This document shows, piece by piece, positions 16,000 through 24,226 of a stretch of DNA of 64,000 nucleotides. A program made the translations under genes and the position numbers. Below the pieces are notes generated by a model. That model made no database searches. It worked only from the letters and a program-made list of their open reading frames with translations, and was not told the DNA's origin. Each line of letters begins with the position of its first letter. The stretch's first letter is position 1. Location: contig NZ_CP064788.1 of the NCBI RefSeq assembly GCF_017094525.1, forward strand, positions 682,001 to 746,000, written 5' to 3'. The stretch is from Halapricum desulfuricans. Its GTDB lineage: Archaea > Halobacteriota > Halobacteria > Halobacteriales > Haloarculaceae.

Positions 16000-16109
16000 G
16001 GCAAAGCTCTATTCTGCGCTATTTCGTGTGACGAGGAGCATACTGAATTTTGGGCGTGATTGATCGAGAAACGGTAGATCACGGTTACGATACCGCTTCA
16101 GTTTCGCGG

Positions 16110-16325
16110 TCACAGCGTCCGGCCGATATCTTCAGCACGCTCGTATACTTCATCACGACTCGAAACCGATGCCATGTCGATGAACGAAGTGGCGACCTCG
16201 CCCTCGCATCCTGCTGTCTGGCACTTGTAGAGCACCTTCCAGCCGCTTCCCTCCGATTTCAGGCCGTACCACAGCCGACTGTCACAGCGCTCACACCGAG
16301 CAGTCGGATGTCGACGCAAGTCCAT
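16110..16325 (-). CDS. Small zinc-ribbon-like protein
   Basis: A 71-residue protein starting MDLRRHPTARCERC. Cysteines are spaced CERC - about 18 residues - KCQTAGC, consistent with a zinc ribbon. An upstream in-frame ATG at 16412 would add 29 residues, but those lie across the mcrB promoter and look non-coding. It is divergent from the EVE-McrB gene, about 100 bp away, and may be an accessory or regulator of the island. The family is not recognised. Confidence 0.6.
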   Translation of the reverse strand: MDLRRHPTARCERCDSRLWYGLKSEGSGWKVLYKCQTAGCEGEVATSFIDMASVSSRDEVYERAEDIGRTL

Positions 16326-16390
16326 CACCTCCGGTTGGTGGCGAATCCAGTGATAAATCGTCGGACACGATCGATGGACAGCCCTAGATG

Positions 16391-16398
16391 TTTTATCC
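16391..16398 (+). promoter_or_regulatory. TATA element of the mcrBC operon
   Basis: ttttatcc lies about 28 bases before the ATG at 16422, matching a leaderless promoter. Confidence 0.55.
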
Positions 16399-16421
16399 AT
16401 CCGTGGGTCCATGTTCGGGCC

Positions 16422-17951
16422 ATGACCTACTCGGGGCCAGACGTCTTTCTCGCGCCGATCGGAAACGAGGCCGCAGCCGACAACTTCCGGCGGACGGTCC
16501 TCGACGGCGTCTCAGCCGATCAGGTTCGCCCACGTGCGGGGACAGATATCGACGGTGAGACGGTCCGTCTGTGGGGGACGAAGTCGACTGTCGAGGGAAG
16601 CTGGAAGAAGGTCTCGCCCGGTGACTTCCTCTTCTTCTACCGAAACGGGTCCTACGAGTACGCCGCCGAAGTTCGGGCCACGGAACAGAACGAGCGGATC
16701 GGCCGCGATATCTGGCCAAATCACGAGCCGGACGAGCCGTGGGTTTGTCTGATCTATCTCGACGCGCCTGTCGAACTCGGCGTCGACTCCGCCGAGATAC
16801 ATGAACTGGCTGGATACGGTCGCGATTATCCACTCGGCTTCTCGTCACTCAACGAGATGGGCGTGGGCGGGATCCGTGGTCGGTACGGCTCCGTCGAATC
16901 GCTCGTCTACGGCGAATCCTCCCCAGAGAAACAACTGTATCTAGATGCAACACCGGACTTCGACGTCGATCCGGACGTGCTCTCGGAGCTGTATTTTCCG
17001 GACGATCGCGCCGCGGAGATCGCTCAGCAGATCACGGCGGCGCTGGATGCGGGTAAACACATCGTTCTCACCGGCCCTCCAGGGACCGGCAAGACCGAAA
17101 TCGCACGGCTCGTGGCGTCTCATCTCGCAGCACAGAACTCGGACGTTTTCACTGGGTTCGAGACGACGACTGCGACGGCGGACTGGTCGACGTTCGAGAC
17201 GGTCGGCGGGTACATGCCGGAAGAGCAGAGTGACGACCTGTCGTTCACGCCCGGACAGATCCTCCGTTGTTTCAAGCGCCAGGACAGCCAGCGCAACGAG
17301 ATACTGATAATCGACGAAATCAATCGATCGGACATCGACAAGTCGTTCGGACAGCTGTTTACGCTTCTTTCGGGCCAGCCGGTGACGCTGCCGTTCACTC
17401 GCGCCGGTGAGGAGATCGAACTGCTTCCCGCCGACAACGTCGACGGTGACCTTGCACCGCATCAGTACGCCGTTCCGAAATCCTGGCGGCTCATCGCGAC
17501 GATGAACAGTTACGACAAGACATCGCTGTACGAGATGTCCTACGCGTTCATGCGACGGTTCGCGTTCGTCTACGTCGACGCACCCACAGTCCCGGAAGAC
17601 GACGACGAACGTGACGCGCTCGTCGACGCGTACGCGGAGACTTGGGGCATGGATGTCGAGTCAGACGTTCGCGAGGCCGTGGGCGACGTGTGGTACGTGA
17701 CGAACAACGTCGTCGACGAGCGAAAGATCGGTCCGGCGATCATCAAGGACATACTCGCTCACGTCGCGGCGACACCCAGTTCACTGGAGCGATCGCTCAC
17801 CGAGGCCGTAGGTAGCTACGTCTTCCCTCAACTCGAAGGAGTTCCGCGTCGCGAACAGATCGCTGCCCAGCTCGCCGCTGTCGACGATGTCGACGAGACG
17901 CGGCTGGGTCGGCTCGCAACTGACGTCTTGCAGGTCGCGATCGATGAATAG
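16422..17951 (+). CDS. EVE-domain McrB-like AAA+ GTPase/ATPase
   Basis: A 509-residue protein in two parts. Residues 1-120 form an EVE/PUA-like domain (VSPGDFLFFYRNGSYEYAAEVRATEQNE), a fold that reads modified bases. Residues 185-509 are a McrB AAA+ module: Walker A GPPGTGKT (218-225), Walker B ILIIDEINR (294-302) and the McrB signature ATMNSYDKTS (359-368), then an arginine-finger segment MRRF. McrB hexamers use GTP to move on DNA and activate McrC. An EVE sensor suggests recognition of modified phage or plasmid DNA. The stop overlaps the McrC start by 8 bases. Confidence 0.92.
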   Translation: MTYSGPDVFLAPIGNEAAADNFRRTVLDGVSADQVRPRAGTDIDGETVRLWGTKSTVEGSWKKVSPGDFLFFYRNGSYEYAAEVRATEQNERIGRDIWPNHEPDEPWVCLIYLDAPVELGVDSAEIHELAGYGRDYPLGFSSLNEMGVGGIRGRYGSVESLVYGESSPEKQLYLDATPDFDVDPDVLSELYFPDDRAAEIAQQITAALDAGKHIVLTGPPGTGKTEIARLVASHLAAQNSDVFTGFETTTATADWSTFETVGGYMPEEQSDDLSFTPGQILRCFKRQDSQRNEILIIDEINRSDIDKSFGQLFTLLSGQPVTLPFTRAGEEIELLPADNVDGDLAPHQYAVPKSWRLIATMNSYDKTSLYEMSYAFMRRFAFVYVDAPTVPEDDDERDALVDAYAETWGMDVESDVREAVGDVWYVTNNVVDERKIGPAIIKDILAHVAATPSSLERSLTEAVGSYVFPQLEGVPRREQIAAQLAAVDDVDETRLGRLATDVLQVAIDE

Positions 17952-19281
17952 GGACGAACTCCTCGACGAACTCACCCAGGACATCCTGGCGTACGTGATG
18001 CACGGTTCCTTCTCGGACCGTCACGTCGTCTCGGAGATCGCACCGGACGCGCTCGACGAACGGTTTCACGACTACGAGCGACTCGTCAGATTGCACTTCA
18101 TTCTTCGACCCGCCGTCGTCGATTTCGTCGAGTCGCTCCCCGAGCAACTCCGGCGTATCAAAACACAGACGCAGAACACCTCTCGGCGCACCCGTGGCAG
18201 CGTCGACGGCCGTATCAACTGGGGGAAGACCCTCCAGGCCCGACACTCACGCAATCCCGACGATCGGTCGCTGTTCGTCTGCGAGCACCGCACGGAGAGC
18301 TACGACATCGACGAGAACCTCGTGCTGAAGCGCCTGCTATCGATCATATACACGACGCTCGACGAGGCCGAGCCGTACCTTCGGCGTGACTACGAGTGGA
18401 TCACTGATCGGTGGCGTGAGAGTACGGACCTGATCGAACGGATGCGGGAACTGTTCGAACGGAACGTCCACGTTCGTCGGATCAGGTCACCCGCGAGCTA
18501 CGAACCGACGCCACGCATGCTTCAGCGTGCTGCCGATTCCCGAAGCGAGTTGTATCGAACCGCGGCACGCCTCCTGGGAGACTACGAACGGAGTATCGAC
18601 GGTGACGAGGCCGCAATCCGATCGCTGCTGGAGACGACTGCGATCACGCCGGACGACGACGAGACGTTGTTCGAACTCTACGTGCTATTCAGATACGTCT
18701 CCGCGATCGAGGAGTTGAGCGACGACCGCTTCGAAATGCGGACGATCGAGTCCGCGACACAGGAAGTGGCACGCCTCTCCCAGGACGGCACTGAAGTCGT
18801 CCTGTATCACAACAGTTCCGGCCGTGATCGGGGACTGAAATTCCTCTCGGACATCTCTGAGAAAGACCGCGAAGACCTTTCGAGAACGGAACTCATTCAG
18901 CACGAATCACGGCGCGTCGCGAACACGTATTTTCTGGACGATGAGTTCTCCGACGCGACGGGTCGTCCCGACGTGATCGTTCTTGAGATAAGCGCTGACG
19001 ACCGACGCGAGTACCTGATCACGGAAGTCAAGAACTCGACGCGTCCCGAGACGATTCGAGGGGGAATCAAAGAGACGTTAGAGTATCTGGCCTTTCTCCA
19101 GCAAGACGAGAGGTTCGTTTACGACGACCCAGCGTTCGGAACGGGCTGGAACGGTGTCCTCGTGGTACAAGACTTGGAAGACACGGCGACTGCATCGCTA
19201 GACGAACAGCGATCGATCCGGATCCTTCAAGCGTCCGAACTTGAAGAGAGGTTGTCTACTGTCGTCGAACGGGTACTGTAA
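17944..19281 (+). CDS. McrC-like PD-(D/E)xK endonuclease subunit
   Basis: A 445-residue protein with a mostly helical N-terminal half and a C-terminal nuclease core: GRPDVIVLE (catalytic D343) and YLITEVKNST (E361, K363), the PD-(D/E)xK motif. The ATG lies inside the end of the mcrB-like gene (overlap ATGAATAG), so the subunits are made together. It is the cleaving partner of the EVE-McrB motor. The N-terminal region is more divergent than classical McrC, and its role in binding McrB is inferred from context. Confidence 0.88.
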   Translation: MNRDELLDELTQDILAYVMHGSFSDRHVVSEIAPDALDERFHDYERLVRLHFILRPAVVDFVESLPEQLRRIKTQTQNTSRRTRGSVDGRINWGKTLQARHSRNPDDRSLFVCEHRTESYDIDENLVLKRLLSIIYTTLDEAEPYLRRDYEWITDRWRESTDLIERMRELFERNVHVRRIRSPASYEPTPRMLQRAADSRSELYRTAARLLGDYERSIDGDEAAIRSLLETTAITPDDDETLFELYVLFRYVSAIEELSDDRFEMRTIESATQEVARLSQDGTEVVLYHNSSGRDRGLKFLSDISEKDREDLSRTELIQHESRRVANTYFLDDEFSDATGRPDVIVLEISADDRREYLITEVKNSTRPETIRGGIKETLEYLAFLQQDERFVYDDPAFGTGWNGVLVVQDLEDTATASLDEQRSIRILQASELEERLSTVVERVL

Positions 19282-19282
19282 C

Positions 19283-19585
19283 GGTGAGATAGTTCTGGTT
19301 GAGGCGTTCGTGCCCGTGGCTGTCGAGGAGGCCGGCGGGTTCGCGGACTTCCGGGAGACCGCGACCAAGACCAACTCCTTGATCGACCGCCTGCAACAGC
19401 TGACCTTGCCCCGTGCGGCCGACATCGAGAGTGGGCTCGAAAACTACACCGAGACGAAAGCCCGGGCCGAGGAACTGGAGGAAAAGATCGAGCGCACGGA
19501 CGAGTTGATCGACGAGATCGTCTACGAATTGTACGGGCTGACAGAGGAGGAGATCGAAATCGTGGAGGAGGCGGTCGGAGACTAG
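19283..19585 (+). pseudogene. C-terminal stub of an adenine DNA methylase (R-M/BREX type)
   Basis: About 100 codons in frame, ending IVYELYGLTEEEIEIVEE and AVGD. This ending is typical of Eco57I/PglX-type methylase or HsdM-like C-termini in haloarchaea. A coiled-coil segment (ETKARAEELEEKIERTDELID) precedes it. There is no start codon and no catalytic NPPY motif; the frame emerges directly after the McrC stop. It is the surviving 3' end of a deleted methylase gene, and its last codons are copied in the adjoining repeats. Confidence 0.75.
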
Positions 19586-20037
19586 CATACGCGCCGAAGG
19601 CGCGTTTCACTCGGCTGAGCGGAGCGAAGCCGAGGTCGTTTTTCCCCACGTTTTTGCGACTGAGCGGTTCCCGCAGCGCCGTAGGCGCGAGGAAACCCGA
19701 GGGAGTAAAAAGTGGTTGTGGAGGAGGCGGTTGGAGACTAGCATACGGCGAGCGAAGCGAGCCGTTTCACTCGACCGAACGCAGTGAGGTCGAGGTAGTT
19801 TTTCCCCACGTTTTTGCGACTGAGCGGTTCCCGCAGCGCCGTAGGCGCGAGGAAACCCGAGGGAGTAAAAAGTGGTTGTGGAGGAGGCGGTCGGAGACTA
19901 GCATACGCGCCGAAGGCGCGTTTCACTCGGCTGAGCGGAGCGAAGCCGAGGTCGTTTTTCCCCACGTTTTTGCGACCGAGTGGTTCCCGCAGCGAGCGAA
20001 GCGAGCGAGGAAACCCGAGGGAGTAAAAAGTGGTTGT
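19562..20037 (+). repeat. Three tandem palindrome-rich repeat units with methylase-tail ends
   Basis: Units begin at 19562, 19718 and 19878 (periods 156 and 160). Each opens with the last codons of the methylase stub (gtggaggaggcgg, then gactagcatac), then has a first hairpin, gtttcactcg, a second hairpin, a constant tttttccccacgtttttgcg, a third palindromic slot and gaaacccgagggagtaaaaa. Stems change between units but mostly keep pairing. The last unit abuts the stop of the regulator gene on the minus strand. Confidence 0.9.
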
Positions 20038-20442
20038 CTAGGGCCGAGGCGCCTGCTCGTATTTGACCATCTTCTCGGGTTTGTCGGAGATAGTCTCGTA
20101 CATCCGCTGGAGGGTGTCCTCGGCGGCGAGCAGGTTGTGTGCCTCGAGGAACTCCCGGCCGTCTGCAGTGAGGCCGTAGAACTTCCAGGGGTAGCCCTGC
20201 TGGCGCTGGTCGTCTTCCAGTGCGACCTCTTTGACGATGCCGGCGTCGATCAGCTTCTGGACGTGCTTGTAGACGGTCGCCTCGCTCACGCTGGGGTTGA
20301 GCTGCTCGAGTTCGTACATCGAGGGAAGCTGCTCGGGGTGTTGCAGGATGTTGGTGACCAGCGCGAACCGCGTCTGCTGGGTGACGAAGTGGACGAGTTC
20401 GCGGGATCCCATCCCCGACGCGGTTTCCAGTTCGGTGCTCAT
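20038..20442 (-). CDS. Winged-helix transcriptional regulator
   Basis: A 134-residue protein with a clear winged HTH: SMYELEQLNPSVSEATVYKHVQKLIDAGIVKEVAL (about residues 41-75), a KFYGLTADGREFL wing and a C-terminal helix ending DKPEKMVKYEQAPRP. I recall closely similar haloarchaeal regulators annotated as ArsR/PadR-like, often single-copy and conserved, so this is probably core rather than island. The start at 20442 gives MSTELETASGMGSRELV. Its stop codon touches the repeat array. Confidence 0.9.
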   Translation of the reverse strand: MSTELETASGMGSRELVHFVTQQTRFALVTNILQHPEQLPSMYELEQLNPSVSEATVYKHVQKLIDAGIVKEVALEDDQRQQGYPWKFYGLTADGREFLEAHNLLAAEDTLQRMYETISDKPEKMVKYEQAPRP

Positions 20443-20568
20443 ACGTCGTCGTATGTGCTCCGGCGGCAAGTAGTTTACCTCCGAGTAAATTACTCTGGAG
20501 TGAACTGAACGCTCGAACGGCACACCTCTGCCATAAAATATATCGCGCGACTCGGTGAAAAAGCGTCC

Positions 20569-21114
20569 ATGTCCGATTCGGTGCCGCCCGTCCCCGAAGA
20601 CGTCCTCACCAGTGCCATGGACCGACTCGAAGACGAAGAGATTTCGCTGGCGGACAACGAGGAAATCCTCCACGCGCTGAGCGAACTGACGCCGGTCTAC
20701 GAGAACGATCGGTCGTACTTCGTGCTCGGAAACTACGACCGAGAGCCGATCCGACGGCTGAATTTGGTGGTCGATCGGCTCAACCGCCGTCAGGACGCCT
20801 ACGCGTTCCGGATGGTCGATATCCGCGGCGAGTGGGACAACAGCATCCAGAAGTTCTGTTTGATCGCCGATATCGTGACGTATCTCGTCGGCGTCGCCGA
20901 GAAAGAGCCCAGCGATTTCCTCGTCGAACAGGGGCTGCTCGTCGGGACGACCGAGTATTTCTCCAAGAGCCACGTGCTCAAGCGGGAGTACGAGGACGCG
21001 CACCCATTCGGCTGGATGCAAGACGGCGTCTTTGAACTGTTCGACCGGGAAGGACGGCTGTATCGCTGGCAGACCGAAGAGGACCTCGTCGACGTGAGCG
21101 AGACGCTCCCGTGA
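20569..21114 (+). CDS. Conserved haloarchaeal protein of unknown function
   Basis: A 181-residue acidic soluble protein. Predicted features are a helical N-terminal region (VPEDVLTSAMDRLEDEEISLADNEEILHALSEL) and a mixed C-terminal region with WMQDGVFELFDREGRLYRWQ. No catalytic motif is visible. It is divergent from the winged-helix regulator, with about 126 bp between starts. Both lie between two clusters of the island repeat. Confidence 0.75.
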   Translation: MSDSVPPVPEDVLTSAMDRLEDEEISLADNEEILHALSELTPVYENDRSYFVLGNYDREPIRRLNLVVDRLNRRQDAYAFRMVDIRGEWDNSIQKFCLIADIVTYLVGVAEKEPSDFLVEQGLLVGTTEYFSKSHVLKREYEDAHPFGWMQDGVFELFDREGRLYRWQTEEDLVDVSETLP

Positions 21115-21148
21115 AACTGGACGGTCGACCGTGCCCTAGCAGAGACGA

Positions 21149-21498
21149 TCAGACGCTAGCATACGCGCCGAAGGCGCGTTTCACTCGACCGAACGCAGTG
21201 AGGTCGAGGTCGTTTTTCCCCAAGTTTTTACGAGGAGTGGTGCCCGCAGGGCCGCAGGCCCGAGGACACCCGACGAAGTAAAAAGTGGTACTGTACGGGT
21301 TGACCGACGAGGAAATCGAAGTCGTGGAAGAGGCAGTCGGCGACTAGCATACGGCGCGAACGGAGTGAGCGCCGTTTCACCGGACGCGAACGAACGAAGT
21401 GAGTGAGTCGTCCGGGTCGTTTTTCCCCAAGTTTTTGCGACTGAGCGGTTCCCGCAGCGCCGTAGGCGCGAGGAAACCCGAGGGAGTAAAAAGTGGGT
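21149..21498 (+). repeat. Two further palindrome-rich repeat units
   Basis: Unit 4 starts at a cgctagcatac at about 21153. Unit 5 starts at a gactagcatac at about 21342. Both have the same plan as the units at 19.6 kb with other stem sequences. Unit 5 is preceded by a longer methylase tail (21291-21347). The last unit ends at the stop codon of the deoxyhypusine synthase gene, as unit 3 ends at that of the regulator. Confidence 0.88.
21291..21347 (+). pseudogene. 18-codon methylase C-terminal remnant
   Basis: The frame reads LYGLTDEEIEVVEEAVGD and a stop. It is homologous to, but diverged from, the end of the methylase stub at 19283-19585, so it stems from a different methylase allele or an older copy. 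Confidence 0.65.
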
Positions 21499-22473
21499 TT
21501 ACTTGAACGCGCTCGCGACCAAAAGCGGGAAGACGAGCGTCGCCTCGGCCTCGACGAGCGTGTAGTTGGTTTCCTCGTCCTCCTTGATCTTGCCCCAGGA
21601 GACTGCCTCGCTGGGTGGTGCGCCGGACAGCGACCCGTCGCCCTCCATCCCGGTCGAGATGTAGACGACGTGGTCCGCGCCGCCACGGAAGAGGTTCGTC
21701 ATGATCGCGTGGTGTTTCGGTACGCCAGCGCCGACCGCGATCAGTCCGGTCTGGTCGGCCAGCAGGCCGTCCTCGATGAGCGAATCGTAGTCGTCGAGGA
21801 TCTCGATGCCGACCTCCGAGTCGTAGGCCTGCCGGTAGTAGTACAGGAAGTTGCCGACCTCGGCGTCGGTCAGCGCCGGACAGTAGACCGGGACGTCGTT
21901 GTCCGCGGCCTGCTTGAGCACCGAGTCCTCGTCGTCGAGGGTTTCGCCCAGCTCGCGCGCGAACTCGGTCGGCGTCCGGATCTTCTCCTCGGCGAAGAAG
22001 TCGTCGAAGAAGTCATAGAGGTACTCCTCGAGCCAGACGTACCGGTCCGAGGGAACGAAGATGTTGCCGAGGCGGTTGATCCCCTGCTCGCGAAGCTGTG
22101 CCTCGTCGGCCTCCCACTCGCCCATCTTGAAGGGTTTGGCCGTCTTGATGACGTCCTCGGTCAGCGATCCGGAGGTCGTGATGACGACGTCGACGTATCC
22201 CTCGCGGATCAGGTACGCGACGGTCTCACGTAGCCCCGAAGAGATAATGTTCGAGGTGAAGGTGAGATAGATCTCGGCGTCTTCTTCCTGCATGCGCTCG
22301 GTGATGTCGATCGCTTCGGCGAGTTGGGTCGCCTGAAACCCGGTCGTCGCGTAGGCGTCCATCATCGCTTCGAAGTCGAACTCCCCGCGGAAGTCGTAGC
22401 CGCGAACGTCCGGGGTGTCCAGTTCCTCGTCGCTCCCCGGAACGACGTTGTCGCGTGTCTCGTCGGCGTCCAT
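21499..22473 (-). CDS. dys: Deoxyhypusine synthase
   Basis: A 324-residue enzyme. It has the NAD-binding TSNIISSGLRETVAYLI region, VITTSGSLTEDVIK and the active-site stretch GAGVPKHHAIMTNL, where the family lysine forms the imine with the aminobutyl group. It transfers the aminobutyl moiety to a lysine of aIF5A. The end (LVEAEATLVFPLLVASAFK) is typical. The start MDADETRDNVVPGS is well placed. Confidence 0.96.
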   Translation of the reverse strand: MDADETRDNVVPGSDEELDTPDVRGYDFRGEFDFEAMMDAYATTGFQATQLAEAIDITERMQEEDAEIYLTFTSNIISSGLRETVAYLIREGYVDVVITTSGSLTEDVIKTAKPFKMGEWEADEAQLREQGINRLGNIFVPSDRYVWLEEYLYDFFDDFFAEEKIRTPTEFARELGETLDDEDSVLKQAADNDVPVYCPALTDAEVGNFLYYYRQAYDSEVGIEILDDYDSLIEDGLLADQTGLIAVGAGVPKHHAIMTNLFRGGADHVVYISTGMEGDGSLSGAPPSEAVSWGKIKEDEETNYTLVEAEATLVFPLLVASAFK

Positions 22474-22570
22474 GCGAGCGTCTACTCCGGGGAGCGGTTT
22501 GAATACCTCGAAATCGATCGGTCCCTCTTGCGGGACAACCGTTAGGTGACTCCCCGACGAGCAGAGGGAT

Positions 22571-23782
22571 ATGACCGACGCCGCGACGCTCGCCGAGCGC
22601 GTCAGGGCGGGCGAACTTCGACTGTACGAACTCGAAGATCATGCCGACGCCGACACTGCTGCCGCGGCTCGCAGACTGCTCCTCGCGGCGGAACCGGGCG
22701 TCGACCTCGAAACGATCGGCGAGTACGCGTTCCCAGCCGAGCGCGCCGAGTCGAACGTCGAGAACATGATCGGCGCGACGCAGGTCCCGCTGGGCGTCGC
22801 CGGACCGCTCCCCGTCGACGGCGAGGCCGCGAGCGGATCCGTCTATCTGCCGCTGGCGACGACGGAAGGCGCGCTGGTCGCGAGTGTCAATCGGGGCGCT
22901 GGCGCGATCCGGGCGGCGGGCGGCGCGTCGACGACTGTCCTGCAACGCGGGATGACCCGCGCACCCGTCTTCGAGACGAGCGACGTCCGCGAGGCCGCCG
23001 CTGTCGCCGACTGGGTTCGAGGGAGCCTCGATCGGCTGGCCGACGCCGCGGAGTCGACGACCAGCCACGGCGAGCTTCGCGAGGCGACGCCTTACGTCGT
23101 CGGCGACAGCGTCTTCGTCCGGTTCGTCTACGACACCAAGGACGCCATGGGGATGAACATGGCCACGATCGCGACCCGGGCGGCTGCCGACGTGATCGAA
23201 TCGGAAACGCCGGCCTCGATGGTGGCTGTCTCGGGGAACCTCTGTACCGACAAGAAGCCGGCCGGGATCAACGCTATCGAGGGTCGCGGCCGGTCGGTCG
23301 CCGCCGACGTCGTCCTCCCGGCGGACGCGACCGAGGACCGTTTCGGGACGACACCCGAGGCGATCGCCGAAGTCAACACGCGCAAGAACCTGCTCGGCAG
23401 CGCCAAGGCCGCCAGCCTGGGGTTCAACGCTCACGTCGCCAACGTCGTCGGCGCGGCCTTTCTCGCGCTCGGACAGGACGTCGCCCAGGTCGTCGAGGGC
23501 GCACACGCTATCACGAGCGTCGAAGCCCGCGAAGACGGCCTGTACGTGTCGGTGACACTCCCGGCGCTGGCAGTCGGGACTGTCGGCGGCGGGACGGGAC
23601 TCCCGACCCAGTCGGAAGCGCTCGAGATTATCGGGCTCGCGGGCGGTGGCGACCCGCCGGGGACGAACGGCGACGCGCTCGCGGAAGTGCTCGCGGCGGG
23701 CGCGCTGGCCGGCGAACTATCGCTCTTGGGTGCGCTCGCGGGCCGCCATCTCGCGAGTGCCCACGCCGAACACGGTCGGTGA
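22571..23782 (+). CDS. hmgA: HMG-CoA reductase (NADPH), class I
   Basis: A 403-residue reductase of the mevalonate pathway, which makes archaeal isoprenoid lipids. Seen motifs: ENMIGATQVPLGVAGPL (substrate loop), DAMGMNMATIATRAA (catalytic Asp and cofactor site), GNLCTDKKPAGIN with the catalytic lysine, and GTVGGGTGLPTQ. The C-terminal histidine region LASAHAEHGR carries the catalytic His. This is the classic target of mevinolin in haloarchaea. Confidence 0.97.
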   Translation: MTDAATLAERVRAGELRLYELEDHADADTAAAARRLLLAAEPGVDLETIGEYAFPAERAESNVENMIGATQVPLGVAGPLPVDGEAASGSVYLPLATTEGALVASVNRGAGAIRAAGGASTTVLQRGMTRAPVFETSDVREAAAVADWVRGSLDRLADAAESTTSHGELREATPYVVGDSVFVRFVYDTKDAMGMNMATIATRAAADVIESETPASMVAVSGNLCTDKKPAGINAIEGRGRSVAADVVLPADATEDRFGTTPEAIAEVNTRKNLLGSAKAASLGFNAHVANVVGAAFLALGQDVAQVVEGAHAITSVEAREDGLYVSVTLPALAVGTVGGGTGLPTQSEALEIIGLAGGGDPPGTNGDALAEVLAAGALAGELSLLGALAGRHLASAHAEHGR

Positions 23783-23837
23783 CTGCAGTCATCGCGATTG
23801 CCGTCTGTCGATTCTGTGCCGATCGCACGCCGTCGTA

Positions 23838-23863
23838 CGGTCGCACCGGGAAATCGGTACAAC
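23838..23863 (-). repeat. Short dispersed intergenic motif, copy 2
   Basis: On the minus strand it reads gttgtaccgatttcccggtg, similar to copies at 12741, 49615 and 53768. It lies at the 3' end of the frameshifted membrane gene. Confidence 0.55.
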
Positions 23864-23871
23864 GGCCACTA

Positions 23872-24226
23872 TCACTCCGGCGCCGACAGACCGAAACTCT
23901 CGGTGACGAGGACCGTCCCGCCGAACGCCAGTCCGGGCACGCCCAGCAGGAACGCGGTGATCGACGGGGAAACGAAAAACGACAGCCCGAACGTGACCGC
24001 GCCCGTGCCAGCGATCAATTCTCCGTATCCGCGGGCGCGTGCACCGGCTCGCAGATGATCGATCCCGACGGCGCTGAAACCGGCACCGAACAGCCCCCTG
24101 GCGGTGACGTCGAGATCGACGCCGGCGACGGTCGGCGGCCCGACCAGCCCGGCCGCGACGATGACAGCCCCGGCCAGGACACCGACGACATCGCTAGCGA
24201 GGTCGAGCCGGGGGCGCGCCGCTCAT
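23872..24226 (-). pseudogene. Small membrane protein gene with a +1 frameshift
   Basis: The ATG overlaps the stop of the upstream gene (ATGA), but its frame stops after ten codons at a TAG. A one-base shift in the run of five C (plus-strand ggggg at 24210-24214) gives a continuous protein of about 117 residues with three to four hydrophobic segments (for example VVGVLAGAVIVAAGLVG and AFLLGVPGLAFGG) ending LSAPE. It is either a recent frameshift or a sequence error. The homopolymer makes an error possible. Confidence 0.7.

Noticed and set aside
16326-16412. N-terminal extension of the small zinc protein
   Set aside because: The extra 29 codons would cover the TATA element of mcrB and look non-coding; the internal ATG at 16325 fits better.
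19654-20508. A 284-residue plus-strand frame across the repeats
   Set aside because: It runs through the tandem repeats and antisense of the regulator gene; the peptide is repeat-derived and basic.
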